A model generated the notes under the pieces. The model ran no database searches and was not told where the DNA came from. It saw only the letters and a program-made list of their open reading frames with translations. Below are positions 35,570-44,586 of a stretch of 63,038 bases of DNA, one piece after another; the first letter of the stretch is position 1, and each line of letters begins with the position of its first letter. This DNA comes from Maricaulis sp. (GTDB taxonomy: Bacteria; Pseudomonadota; Alphaproteobacteria; Caulobacterales; Maricaulaceae). The DNA is taken from NCBI RefSeq assembly GCF_015665295.1, contig NZ_JADFAJ010000022.1, forward strand, positions 1 through 63,038. The letters run 5' to 3'. A program made the translations under genes and the position numbers.

Positions 35570-36475
35570 ATGAGAACCCAAGTCTTCATGAGTGTGTTTG
35601 CGGCGGCATTGATGGCCAGCACCGCAGCGGCCCAGGATTATTCGGCGCCGGCGACGTTCGGCTCTGTCAATCTGAGCTCCGGCTTCACGCCGGACCCGTA
35701 CAATGTGACCCTCACATCGGGCGGTCAGCTGCGCGCCAGCAATCTTTCCAGTTCCTGCCGTGGCTGGATCGCCAATGCGCCGGATTATTCGGTCTATTAC
35801 GAGGCCGGCAACATGTTCGACCTGACCATCAGTTCAGTGTCGAACTCCGACACGACGCTGGTCATCAACGGGCCGGATACGAGCTGGTATTGCGATGATG
35901 ACAGCGGCGAGGGCCTCAATCCGAGCCTGACCTTCGGCAATCCGCAATCCGGTCGTTATGACATCTGGGTCGGCTCCTATTCGGAAGGCGATTACGCTGA
36001 GGCGACGCTGTCGATTTCCGAGCTGGGCATGGCCGGCGGCCAGCCTTCGCAAGGTGGCAGCTATGGCGGCATTGACTGGTCCCTGCCGGCGAATTTCGGC
36101 TCGGCCAATCTGCAAGGCGGTTTCCAGCCCGATCCCTACCGCGTCAACATCGTTTCGGGTGGCAGCTATCGCGCTGACTCGGTTCGCAGTGGTTGTGCCG
36201 GCTGGGTATCAGCTGCGCCGGACTTCGAGCTGAATTTCACGGCTGGTTCATTGCCGCTGATCCTGTCGGCGGCTTCCAGCTCGGATACGACCATCCTGGT
36301 CAATGATCCGAACGGCAACTGGCACTGCAATGATGATGGCGGCAATGCGGGCCTCAACCCGGCTCTGACCTTCAACAATCCCGCGTCCGGGACCTATGAC
36401 ATCTGGATCGGCTCCTACAGTCAGGGCAATAGCGCCCAGTCCACGCTGTCGATCTCGGAACTCTACAGCGAATAA
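35570..36475 (+). CDS. Secreted two-domain protein, paralogue of the preceding gene
   Basis: A 301-residue secreted protein: signal peptide (ALMASTAAAQ^D) and two copies (about 25-145 and 160-300) of the domain in the preceding gene. The first is about 60 percent identical by eye in its core (CDDDSGEGLNPSLTFGNPQSGRYD). The second has CNDDGGNAGLNP. Each copy keeps one Cys in SxCxGW and one in the C-x-DD motif, suggesting a disulfide. A GGGGGGAG ribosome-binding site precedes ATG 35570. Domain duplication between neighbours indicates a local expansion; the role is unknown. Confidence 0.78.
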   Translation: MRTQVFMSVFAAALMASTAAAQDYSAPATFGSVNLSSGFTPDPYNVTLTSGGQLRASNLSSSCRGWIANAPDYSVYYEAGNMFDLTISSVSNSDTTLVINGPDTSWYCDDDSGEGLNPSLTFGNPQSGRYDIWVGSYSEGDYAEATLSISELGMAGGQPSQGGSYGGIDWSLPANFGSANLQGGFQPDPYRVNIVSGGSYRADSVRSGCAGWVSAAPDFELNFTAGSLPLILSAASSSDTTILVNDPNGNWHCNDDGGNAGLNPALTFNNPASGTYDIWIGSYSQGNSAQSTLSISELYSE

Positions 36476-36499
36476 TCTTTCCGCAATTCGCGCACACGA

Positions 36500-36529
36500 G
36501 GGCGGTCGGTTTTCACCGGCCGCCCTTTT
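36500..36529 (+). terminator. Intrinsic terminator after the two-domain gene
   Basis: A 10-bp stem GGGCGGTCGG / CCGGCCGCCC (one G:U pair) with loop TTTTCA is followed by TTTT, 25 bases downstream of the stop. Confidence 0.75.
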
Positions 36530-36582
36530 GCTGCGTGGTGATCCGGTCTATGGCTTTTCCGGTCAGAACGGGCGGGGGCAAC

Positions 36583-37743
36583 ATGCGCATCTTCTTCGGC
36601 ATCATCCTGGTGGTCATCCTGGGCGCGGCAATCACGTTCTTCGGGATCGTCCCGGCGCGCATTGATGCCGGCATGAATGTCGTCACGCCGCACGAGCCCT
36701 ACACGCTGAGCGACGAGGCGGTGTCCCTGCACGACACGCTGCGGGTCGCCGACCTGCACTCCGACATGCTCCTGTGGATGCGCGATCCGACCCGCTGGAA
36801 TGATCGCGGTCATACCGATTTGCCGCGCCTGCGCGCCGGCGGTGTGGCACTGCAGGTCTTCTCCAGCGTCACCAAGACCCCGTCCGGCCAGAATTATGAC
36901 AGCAATACTGCCGACAGCGATGACATCACAGCGCTGGCCATCGTCCAGCGCTGGCCCATGCGGACGTGGGATTCAATCCTGGAACGTGCCGTTTATCACG
37001 CCGACCGGCTGAACCGGCTCGCGGCCCGCGATGACAGTTTCACCGTGGTGCGGACCCGGTCCGATCTGGAAGCCGTCCTCGCCGCTCGCGAAACAGACCC
37101 GGCGGCCATGGCCGGCCTGCTGGAAACCGAGGGCGCCCACCCGCTCGAGGGTGATCTCGGCAATATCGATGTGCTGTGGGACGCCGGCTACCGCATGCTC
37201 GGCCTGCAGCATTTCTTCGACAATGAGCTCGGCGGCTCCCTGCACGGCGTCTCGAATGCCGGGCTGACCGAGTTTGGCCGCGACGTCATCCGCCGCATGG
37301 ACGAGCGCGGCCTGATCATCGATGTCGCCCATTCCTCGCCGCAGGTTGTCGAGGAGGTGCTGGCCATGACCGACAGTCCGCTGGTCGTCTCCCACACCGG
37401 CGTGCACGGCCATTGCGAGGTCAAGCGCAACATCCCCGACGCCCTGATGCAGCGCATCGCCGCCGGCGGCGGGCTGATCGGCATCGGCTTCTGGGCCGAT
37501 GTGACCTGTGACGACAGCCCCGAGGGCGTCGCCGCCACCCTGCTGGCCGCCATCGACCTGGTCGGCATCGACCATGTCGCCCTCGGCTCGGACTATGACG
37601 GCACCGTCACTACCACATTCGACGCCTCAGAATACGCCGTCCTCACCGACCGCCTCCTGGCCGCCGGCCTGAGCGAAGGCGAAATCCGCCAGGTCATGGG
37701 CGAGAATACGGTGCGGTTCTTTCTGGAGAATTTGCCGGGGTAG
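36583..37743 (+). CDS. M19-family membrane dipeptidase
   Basis: A ~386-residue renal-dipeptidase-like zinc hydrolase that cleaves dipeptides, probably in the periplasm. An N-terminal membrane helix (IFFGIILVVILGAAITFFG) serves as an anchor or signal. Metal ligands are visible: ADLHSDML (H-x-D), LLETEGAHPLEG (bridging Glu), VAHSS and VVSHTGV (His), and LGSDYDG (Asp). The preferred start is ATG 36583, preceded by GGGGGC; GTG 36535 and ATG 36550 lengthen it. No other peptide-uptake genes adjoin it. An IS element lies 100 bases downstream. Confidence 0.9.
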   Translation: MRIFFGIILVVILGAAITFFGIVPARIDAGMNVVTPHEPYTLSDEAVSLHDTLRVADLHSDMLLWMRDPTRWNDRGHTDLPRLRAGGVALQVFSSVTKTPSGQNYDSNTADSDDITALAIVQRWPMRTWDSILERAVYHADRLNRLAARDDSFTVVRTRSDLEAVLAARETDPAAMAGLLETEGAHPLEGDLGNIDVLWDAGYRMLGLQHFFDNELGGSLHGVSNAGLTEFGRDVIRRMDERGLIIDVAHSSPQVVEEVLAMTDSPLVVSHTGVHGHCEVKRNIPDALMQRIAAGGGLIGIGFWADVTCDDSPEGVAATLLAAIDLVGIDHVALGSDYDGTVTTTFDASEYAVLTDRLLAAGLSEGEIRQVMGENTVRFFLENLPG

Positions 37744-37870
37744 GGGGGATTTCGCAAATGAACTGGATGCGCGTACAGAGATTTATAATATGCGTCCGGC
37801 ATCAAAGAGTTGGATTTGCGCCAAAGTTACACAGGCGAGGCTGACCCAGCCCCCTGATCCGGGCCGTTTG

Positions 37871-38797
37871 TTAGTAGAGTCTGTTCGCCTTTCTTTCCTG
37901 TTTGGGGTCTGGGTTCAAGGCCCGGTGAGCGGAGCCCATGCGTAGCTCAGGCGAACCGGGCCGGTGTTTGCGGGTTTGCTGGGCGTAGATGGCAGGCGCC
38001 AGTCCGCCCAGCGAGGTTTGTGGCCGGCAGGTATTGTAGTCGACCCGCCAGGCCTCGATCAGGGTTCGCGCCTCGCCCAGCGAGGAGAACAGGTGCTCGT
38101 TGAGGCACTCGTCCCGCAGGCGACCGTTGAAGCTCTCCACGAAGCCGTTCTGCTGGGGCTTGCCCGGCGCGATGTAGTGCCACTCGACGCCGCGTTCCTT
38201 CTGCCAACGCAGGATGGCGTGGCTCGTCAGCTCGGTGCCATTGTCAGAGACGATCATGGCAGGCCAGCCGCGCCGTGCGATGATCCGGTCCAGTTCCCGG
38301 CCGACCCGTACGCCCGAGAGCGAGGTGTCCACCACGATCGCCAGCGCTTCACGGGTGAAGTCGTCGACCACGCACAGTGTGCGGAAGCGTCGGCCGTCCG
38401 TAAGCGCATCGGACACGAAGTCCAGGCTCCAGCGCTGGTTGGGACCGCTGGGCAGCACCATCGGACGCCGCGTGCCCGTGGCCCGCTTGCGACCCCGTCG
38501 TCGCCGCACGGCCAGACCTTCCTCGCGGTAGATGCGATAGAGCTTCTTGTGGTTCGCATTCAGCCCCTCCCGGGCCAGAAGGATGCCCAGGCGGCGGTAG
38601 CCGAAGCGGCGACGCTCCCCGGCCAGATCATGCAGACGTTCGCGCAGGACCTCATCGCCCGCATCGCGCTTGCGATACTGGAAGGTCGACCGGACCAGCC
38701 GGGCCAACCGGCACGCCCGACGTTCGCTCAGCCCGTGCGCCTCCATCAGGTGACGCGCGGCCCGCCGCTTCACATCGGGCGTTAGAAGTTTTTTGAG
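37871..38797 (-). CDS. IS3-family transposase OrfB (expressed by -1 frameshift)
   Basis: An rve-type DDE integrase of ~308 residues in the -1 frame relative to orfA. It has no strong own start and is most likely made as an OrfAB fusion by slippage at 38788-38794. Catalytic residues: SLDFVSD (first Asp), IVSDNGTE (second Asp), [14 protein letters not shown] (Glu). An HTH_21-like segment ([18 protein letters not shown]) lies upstream. The frame looks intact, so the element may still be active. Confidence 0.9.
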   Translation of the reverse strand, partial: LKKLLTPDVKRRAARHLMEAHGLSERRACRLARLVRSTFQYRKRDAGDEVLRERLHDLAGERRRFGYRRLGILLAREGLNANHKKLYRIYREEGLAVRRRRGRKRATGTRRPMVLPSGPNQRWSLDFVSDALTDGRRFRTLCVVDDFTREALAIVVDTSLSGVRVGRELDRIIARRGWPAMIVSDNGTELTSHAILRWQKERGVEWHYIAPGKPQQNGFVESFNGRLRDECLNEHLFSSLGEARTLIEAWRVDYNTCRPQTSLGGLAPAIYAQQTRKHRPGSPELRMGSAHRALNPDPKQERKANRLY

Positions 38798-39048
38798 GCG
38801 AGATCCTTCAGCGCCGCATTGTCCAGCATCTGCTCGGCCAACAGCTTCTTCAGCTTGGCATTCTCGGCTTCCAGCGTACGAAGCCGCTGGGCGTCCGACA
38901 CCGTCATGCCGCCAAACTTGGCCTTGTACTTGTAAAAGGTCGCGTCCGAGATGCCGTGCTTGCGGCATAGCTCCTTCGTCGTGACACCCGCTTCGTGCTC
39001 GCGGAGCATCCCGATAATCTGTTCTTCTGAATAACGGCTCTTGCGCAT
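38782..39048 (-). CDS. IS3-family transposase OrfA
   Basis: An 88-residue helix-turn-helix protein ([18 protein letters not shown] and [20 protein letters not shown]) with a leucine-zipper-like tail ([18 protein letters not shown]). Its last codons read TCA AAA AAC TTC TAA, where A AAA AAC is a perfect -1 frameshift heptamer leading into orfB. It binds the IS ends and dimerises. Confidence 0.92.
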   Translation of the reverse strand: MRKSRYSEEQIIGMLREHEAGVTTKELCRKHGISDATFYKYKAKFGGMTVSDAQRLRTLEAENAKLKKLLAEQMLDNAALKDLASKNF

Positions 39049-39111
39049 CGTCCATCCTCTTTTCGATGGACTCTACCATCCCATGGCCGGAATTCAGGGG
39101 GCTGGGTCAAT

Positions 39112-40380
39112 GACGCTAAGCTGGTTCCCGAGGAGCGTGAGAAAGAAGCCATCTCTCGGCAAGCGCGAATACAGCTTCTCTCAGAGTTTATAGAAGAAAG
39201 TGAAGGTCAGATTTCCAAGTTCGGCGATAGTGAAAACCTTCGAGTGAATATGGCCGATCAACTCAGCCGCCTTGAGCAATCTCTCTCTCAAGAGCGAGCA
39301 ATCCTGAGCTCTTCTGAAGCTCAATATCGGGAAGCACTGAATACGCGCAACGAGATGCGGTCGAACTTCACCGACGCACAAGATAGATCAGCAGAAATCT
39401 CTGAGATGCTCGCACGGTTCTCGCTTCTAGATCGGCAGTATTCGACGGATCTGTTGCGACTGGAGAACATTAGAGAGTCAGGCGCGTTGTTTTACGCGCT
39501 ACCATCAGAGAATTGCCCAGTTTGCGGTGCGAAGCCTGACGATCATGATCCGGCTGGAAACTGCGACGCCAGTACCGAAGCCGTCGTCGCGGCCGCTGAA
39601 GGGGAACAAACGAAAATTCGGTCTCTGCAAGATGAACTCTACGACGTGGTCAAAAGCCTGGAGCGAGAGAAAGCAATCGTAGACCAACAACTGCCCGAAC
39701 TGCGGCTAGCTCTAAAGGTGGCAACCTCAGCAGTAAGTAACATTACCCCACAGATCTCCGCTCAAAGAGCACGGTTTACGGACTTTCTAGACAAAAAGTC
39801 TGAGGTTGAGAGGGGTATGGAGCTTTTCGAGCATCTTGATCACCTCCGGCAGAGGCGCGACCAGATCGAGCAAGAGCGTCGGACAGAGGCCAATGATGAC
39901 GACACCAGTACGCCATTACCAACCAAACCGCTCCACGACCTCTCTACATGTGTCGCGAGCTTCTTAGACGACTGGGGGCTAGCGACCGGGGCGTCGGTAC
40001 ACTTTGATAAAGATACAAAGGATTTTGTCATTGACGGCAAACATCGATCCAGCAACGGCAAGGGGTATCGGGCGCTAACCCATGCAGCAGCCACACTCGG
40101 GCTGCGAAAGGTCACTGAGAACAAGAACCTACCGCACCCCGGATTTGTAATCCTAGATTCGCCGCTTTTGGCGTATGAGAAGCCCGAAAACGCTGATGAT
40201 GACCTATCTGGCACTGACGTAAACTTGCGCTTTCTCCGATCGCTCGCAGCGTGGAGGTCTACCCAATTGATAGTCTTGGAAAACCGAAAGTCTATCCCAC
40301 CAGAATTTATTGATGGCGAAGGAATTACACAGTTCACCAAAACCGACGCGCAAGGGCGATATGGCTTCTTTCCACGGTAG
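39112..40380 (+). pseudogene. 5'-truncated SMC/Rad50-like zinc-hook ATPase
   Basis: The frame is open from the IS right end to the stop at 40378-40380 (422 residues), with no start signal at the IS junction; the first in-frame GTG is at 39244. Two coiled-coil arms flank a zinc hook (ENCPVCGAKP). The C-terminal part has NGKGYRALTHAAATLG (ABC-signature-like) and FVILDSPLLAY (Walker B). The Walker A half is missing, so an ATPase cannot work from this fragment. The family resembles ATPases of anti-phage or ABC-3C-type systems. Base composition is clearly lower in GC than the surrounding genes, indicating transfer. Confidence 0.75.
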
Positions 40381-40521
40381 TCGCCTTGGTGTTTCCCAGA
40401 TATTCATGCTGTTCGGTATTTGAATTTGCCCCGGTGACCGGGCAGATGTTCCCATCGTCCACACCTGTGCCAAAGCGAACGTCGTCCTCCCTCCCCCGAA
40501 CTTCAGCACCCCCGGCACCCC

Positions 40522-41583
40522 CTACTCCGCCGCCACAGCCTCCGCCTCCAGGCGTTCCACCAGCTTCACACCCGCCTGCGAACAGCTCAGCGAACCACCC
40601 AGATCACCCGTCCACTCCCCCGCCTGATGCATGGCATCGACCGCATCGCGGATCCGCCCCGCCGCCTTGGTCTCGCCCAGGCTTTCCAGCAATTGCGCGG
40701 CGGCCTCGATGGCGCCGAAGGGGTTGGCCTTGTCCTGGCCGGCGATGTCGGGGGCCGAGCCGTGGATGGGTTCGAAGAGGCCGGGTTTCTGGTCGCCCAG
40801 CGAGGCTGAGCCCAAAAGGCCGATCGAGCCGGGCAGCATGGAGGCCTCGTCGGATAGGATGTCGCCGAACATGTTCTCGGTGACGATGACGTCAAAGCTC
40901 GCCGGTGCGCGCAACATGTGCATGGCGGCGGCATCGACATACATGTGATCGAGTTCGATATCGGGGAAGTCGCGCGCGCCCATCTCGGTGACGACATCAC
41001 GCCACAGGCGGCTGGTTTCCAGCACATTGGCCTTGTCGACCGAGGTCAGCTTGCCGCGCCGCAGGCGGGCCTGCTGGAAGGCGATGCGGGCCACCCTTTC
41101 GATCTCGCCGCGCGAATAGGTGCAGGTGTCGCTGGCGCTGTCGGCGCTGCGTTCGCGCGTCCCGAAATAAATCCCGCCGGTCAGCTCGCGCACGATCAGC
41201 ACATCGGTGCCGGCCACCAGGTCGGGGCGCAGGGGGGATTTGCCGGCCAGGGCCGGATGCACGGCCGCCGGGCGCAGATTGGCATAGACGCCGAGCGCCT
41301 TGCGCAGGGCCAGAAGGCCGGCTTCTGGGCGGACATCGGCCCGGTCCCATTTCGGACCGCCGACGGCGCCGAGGAAGATCGCGTCCGAGGCCCGGCAGGT
41401 TTTCAGCGTGGCCTCGGTCAGCGGTTCGCCGAAGGCGTCGATCGAGGCGCCGCCGAAGGCACAGGTCTCGAAGGCGACGCCAAAGCCCTCCAGGGCGGCG
41501 ACATGTTCCAGCACGGCGCGGGCGACGGCGGTGATTTCCGGTCCGATCCCGTCACCAGGCAGGAGTGTGATGCGATAGGTCAT
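40522..41583 (-). CDS. leuB: 3-Isopropylmalate dehydrogenase
   Basis: A 353-residue LeuB, which oxidises and decarboxylates 3-isopropylmalate to 2-oxoisocaproate with NAD+ in leucine synthesis. Seen: N-terminal ITLLPGDGIGPEI, FLGAVGGPKWD, LTGGIYFG, and C-terminal NMFGDILSDEASMLPGSIGLLGSASLG with EPIHGSAPDIAGQDKANPFG. It is the last gene of the nine-gene operon and starts with an ATGA overlap with leuD. Confidence 0.97.
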   Translation of the reverse strand: MTYRITLLPGDGIGPEITAVARAVLEHVAALEGFGVAFETCAFGGASIDAFGEPLTEATLKTCRASDAIFLGAVGGPKWDRADVRPEAGLLALRKALGVYANLRPAAVHPALAGKSPLRPDLVAGTDVLIVRELTGGIYFGTRERSADSASDTCTYSRGEIERVARIAFQQARLRRGKLTSVDKANVLETSRLWRDVVTEMGARDFPDIELDHMYVDAAAMHMLRAPASFDVIVTENMFGDILSDEASMLPGSIGLLGSASLGDQKPGLFEPIHGSAPDIAGQDKANPFGAIEAAAQLLESLGETKAAGRIRDAVDAMHQAGEWTGDLGGSLSCSQAGVKLVERLEAEAVAAE

Positions 41584-42182
41584 GTGTGGTCGGCCTCATA
41601 TGCGTCGATCGCGTCGGCATGGCTCATCAGGAAGCCGAGCGGATCGGTCCCTTCCATCAGGCAGTGTTTGGCAAAGGGTTCGATGGCGAAGTCGAAACTG
41701 GGACCATTGCCCAGGTCAACATGCTGGCTGGCCAGGTCGATGCGGATGGCAACGCCCGGATTTTCCAGCAGCCAGTTATGCGCCGCTTCCGGTGCCATGA
41801 TCGGCAGGAGTCCGTTGCGGGCCGAGTTGGAGCGGAAAATATCGGCAAACTCGCTGGAGATGACGGCGCGGAATCCGAAATCATGCAGCGCCCAGGGGGC
41901 ATGCTCGCGCGACGAGCCACAGCCGAAATTGCGACCGGCGACCAGGACCCGGCATTGCGCCGTGTCGAGACTGTTCAGGGAGACCGCGTCCAGCGGCTTG
42001 CCCTCGCTGTCATAGCGCCAGTCATGGAAGGCCAGCTTGCCCAGCCCGTCACGGCTGGTCGTGGTCAGGAAGCGGGCCGGGATGATCTGGTCGGTATCAA
42101 TGTCTTCCTGGTCGATCACGAAGGTCCGGCTGTCGATCTGGCGGATATCGTCCTTGGCCTCGGGGGCTTGGATGTCAGGCAT
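41580..42182 (-). CDS. leuD: 3-Isopropylmalate dehydratase small subunit
   Basis: A 200-residue LeuD swivelling-domain subunit that pairs with LeuC to isomerise 2- to 3-isopropylmalate. Motifs: [19 protein letters not shown], the active-site loop [15 protein letters not shown] and [20 protein letters not shown]. It overlaps leuC and leuB by a few bases, consistent with coupled, stoichiometric translation. Confidence 0.97.
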   Translation of the reverse strand: MPDIQAPEAKDDIRQIDSRTFVIDQEDIDTDQIIPARFLTTTSRDGLGKLAFHDWRYDSEGKPLDAVSLNSLDTAQCRVLVAGRNFGCGSSREHAPWALHDFGFRAVISSEFADIFRSNSARNGLLPIMAPEAAHNWLLENPGVAIRIDLASQHVDLGNGPSFDFAIEPFAKHCLMEGTDPLGFLMSHADAIDAYEADHT

Positions 42183-43626
42183 GGGCCGGCTCCATCAGCT
42201 CAGCCGGATCGATGACATGACCGGCAATCGCGGCGGCAGCGGCCGTGGTCGGGCTGGCCAGAACGGTGCGGACACCCGGCCCCTGCCGGCCTTCGAAATT
42301 GCGGTTCGAGGTCGAGACGACCAGCTGGCCCGGCTCGCCGCGATCGCCATTCATGGCGATGCACATCGAACATCCCGGCTGGCGCCATTCGGCGCCGGCC
42401 TCGATGAAGATCCGGTCGAGGCCCTCCGCCTCGGCCTGGGCCCTCACCGCGACGGAACCGGGTACGACGAGGGCACGCACACCCGCGGCGACCCGTCGCC
42501 CGCTCATGATGGTGGCGGCCTCGCGCAGATCGGTGATTCGGGAATTGGTGCAGGAGCCGATGAAGACCTGGTCCACCCTGGCGCCCGCGACCGGCTTGCC
42601 CGCCTGCAGCCCCATATAGGCGAGGGCCCTCTTGTGCGAGGCGCTGCGCGGCTGCGGGATCGGCGTGTTGACGGCGATACCGGTGTCCGGCGCCGTGCCC
42701 CAGGTCACCATCGGACGGATCGAGGCCGCGTCGATCATGACCTCATGATCGAAATGGGCGCCGGGCTCACTGCGAAGGGCGCGCCAGCGCGTGACAGCGG
42801 CGTCCCAGTCCGCGCCTTCCGGGCAATGTTCACGGCCCTCAAGCCAGGCGAAAGTCGTCGCGTCCGGCGCGATCATGCCGGCGCGGGCACCGGCCTCGAT
42901 CGACATGTTGCAGACCGTCATCCGGCCTTCCATGTCGAGCGCCTCGATGGCGCTGCCGGCATATTCGATGACGCAACCCGTGCCGCCATCCACCCCGATT
43001 TCCGCGATCACGGCGAGGATGATGTCCTTGGCGGAAATGCCCGGCCCTGTTTCGCCCTCAAGGGTGATCCGCATGGATTTCGGCTTGCGTTGAAGCAGGC
43101 ATTGCGAGGCCAGGACATGGCCGACCTCGGTCGTGCCGATGCCGAAGGCCAGCGCTCCGAAAGCGCCATGGGTGGCGGTATGGCTGTCGCCGCAGACAAT
43201 CGTCATGCCTGGCTGGGTGGCGCCCAGTTCCGGGCCGATCACATGCACGACACCGCGATGCCCGCTGCCCCAGCCGTGCAGGGTGATGCCATGCTTCTTC
43301 GCATTGTCCTGCAGACGCTCGACCTGGCTTTGCGCCGCCGCGGTTGCATAGGGCGGTGTTTCGCCGGCCGCGAAATCCAGCGTTGGTGTCGAATGGTCGA
43401 TCGTCGCCAGCGTCCGGTCGGGACGGCGCACTTTCAGGCCGCGCTCATCGAGCACGGAGAAGGCCTGCGGCGAGGTCACCTCGTGCACCAGGTGCAGGTC
43501 GATATAGAGCAGGCCCGGCGTTTCGGCCGTTTCGGCGCGAACCTGGTGGGCCTGCCAGACCTTGTCGAACAGTGAGCGCGGGCCGAAGTCCGTCTTCGTG
43601 TCCGCGCGCTCAGTCTCAGGCGACAT
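42175..43626 (-). CDS. leuC: 3-Isopropylmalate dehydratase large subunit
   Basis: A 483-residue LeuC, an aconitase-family [4Fe-4S] enzyme. Cluster ligands are visible in FIGSCTNSR and [10 protein letters not shown], with an early [21 protein letters not shown] segment. The ATG at 43626 begins with [11 protein letters not shown]; the longer frame to 43671 is less likely because it runs further into ilvE. The start overlaps the ilvE end by 11 bases. Confidence 0.96.
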   Translation of the reverse strand: MSPETERADTKTDFGPRSLFDKVWQAHQVRAETAETPGLLYIDLHLVHEVTSPQAFSVLDERGLKVRRPDRTLATIDHSTPTLDFAAGETPPYATAAAQSQVERLQDNAKKHGITLHGWGSGHRGVVHVIGPELGATQPGMTIVCGDSHTATHGAFGALAFGIGTTEVGHVLASQCLLQRKPKSMRITLEGETGPGISAKDIILAVIAEIGVDGGTGCVIEYAGSAIEALDMEGRMTVCNMSIEAGARAGMIAPDATTFAWLEGREHCPEGADWDAAVTRWRALRSEPGAHFDHEVMIDAASIRPMVTWGTAPDTGIAVNTPIPQPRSASHKRALAYMGLQAGKPVAGARVDQVFIGSCTNSRITDLREAATIMSGRRVAAGVRALVVPGSVAVRAQAEAEGLDRIFIEAGAEWRQPGCSMCIAMNGDRGEPGQLVVSTSNRNFEGRQGPGVRTVLASPTTAAAAAIAGHVIDPAELMEPAHA

Positions 43627-44572
43627 GCTGGACCTCCATCGCATTGTCCTGGACCGGCTGCAGCCAGCCATGGCGGTCGGGCGTCTTGCCCGAGAACAGG
43701 CCGAAGAAGCGCTCCTGCATCAGCTCGGCAATGGGGCCGCGGCCACCGGCGCGAACGACATGCCCGTCGACCGAGCGGACCGGGGTGATTTCGGCCGCCG
43801 TCCCGGTGAAGAATATCTCGTCGGCGAAATACAGGCTCTCGCGCGACAAGGTCTGTTCGCGCACGTCGAAGCCCTCCGCCTCAGCCAGCTTGATGACGCT
43901 ATCGCGGGTCAGGCCGGACAGGATCGAGGCCGAGGTTGGCGGGGTGCGGATGACGCCATCGGAGACCACGAAGATATTCTCGCCGGCGCCTTCGGAGACC
44001 AGCCCGTTGACGTCCAGCCCGATGCCTTCGTCAAAGCCGCGCGAATGAGCCTCATGGCTGATCAGCATGGAGGAGAGATAATTGCCGCCGGCCTTGGCAC
44101 CGGTCGGGATGGTGTTCGGGGCCGGACGGCTCCATGAGGAGATGCAGCAATTGACACCATTGGTCAGCGCGTCCTCGCCCAGATAGGCGCCCCACGGGAA
44201 GGCCGCGATGCAGATTTCCGGCTTGGAGTCGGCGCCCGGCAGGACGCCGATCCCGCCATAGCCGAAAAAAGCGACCGGGCGGATATAGGCGTTCCTGAGA
44301 TGGTTGGCGCGGATCACCATGCGGCAGGCCGCTTCGACCTCCGCTTCGGTGTGGTTGATCGGCATATGATAGACCTTGGCGCTGTTGAACAGGCGCTTGA
44401 CGTGGTCGGTCAGCCGGAAGATTTGCGGCCCGGTCGGCGTGTCATAGCAGCGGATTCCCTCGAAGACGGAGGAGCCGTAATGCAGGGCATGGGAGAGAAC
44501 ATGGGTCTGGGCTTCGTGCCAGTCGATCAGTTCGCCATTGCGCCAGATGAAGTCGGTTTCCTGGATAGCCAT
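43616..44572 (-). CDS. ilvE: Branched-chain amino acid aminotransferase
   Basis: A 318-residue fold-type IV PLP enzyme that transaminates the keto acids of Ile, Leu and Val. Seen: [21 protein letters not shown], the lysine segment around [14 protein letters not shown], and [14 protein letters not shown] with [11 protein letters not shown]. Its placement between leuA and leuC completes the transamination step within the operon. Confidence 0.96.
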   Translation of the reverse strand: MAIQETDFIWRNGELIDWHEAQTHVLSHALHYGSSVFEGIRCYDTPTGPQIFRLTDHVKRLFNSAKVYHMPINHTEAEVEAACRMVIRANHLRNAYIRPVAFFGYGGIGVLPGADSKPEICIAAFPWGAYLGEDALTNGVNCCISSWSRPAPNTIPTGAKAGGNYLSSMLISHEAHSRGFDEGIGLDVNGLVSEGAGENIFVVSDGVIRTPPTSASILSGLTRDSVIKLAEAEGFDVREQTLSRESLYFADEIFFTGTAAEITPVRSVDGHVVRAGGRGPIAELMQERFFGLFSGKTPDRHGWLQPVQDNAMEVQHVA

Positions 44573-44586
44573 TGTTTGAAGTCCTG

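Larger units (their letters stand above)
37842..39109. mobile_element. Complete IS3-family insertion sequence (IS407-like), 1268 bp
   Basis: The terminal inverted repeats are TGACCCAGCCCCCTGA at 37842-37857 and its perfect complement ending at 39109, with weaker matching inward (CGGGCC / CCGGCC). Two overlapping - strand frames, orfA and orfB, are joined by a slippery A AAA AAC heptamer. The flanking bases differ on both sides (AGGC against ATGA), so no target duplication is visible, which suggests deletion or recombination after insertion. Confidence 0.93.

Noticed and set aside
39110-39113. A target-site duplication of the IS3 element
   Set aside because: The left flank (AGGC) and right flank (ATGA) do not match, so no duplication is claimed.
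42037-43575. A 512-codon plus-strand frame opposite leuC
   Set aside because: Antisense shadow of a clear leuC; the translation is Arg/Asp/Gly-rich and lacks any motif.
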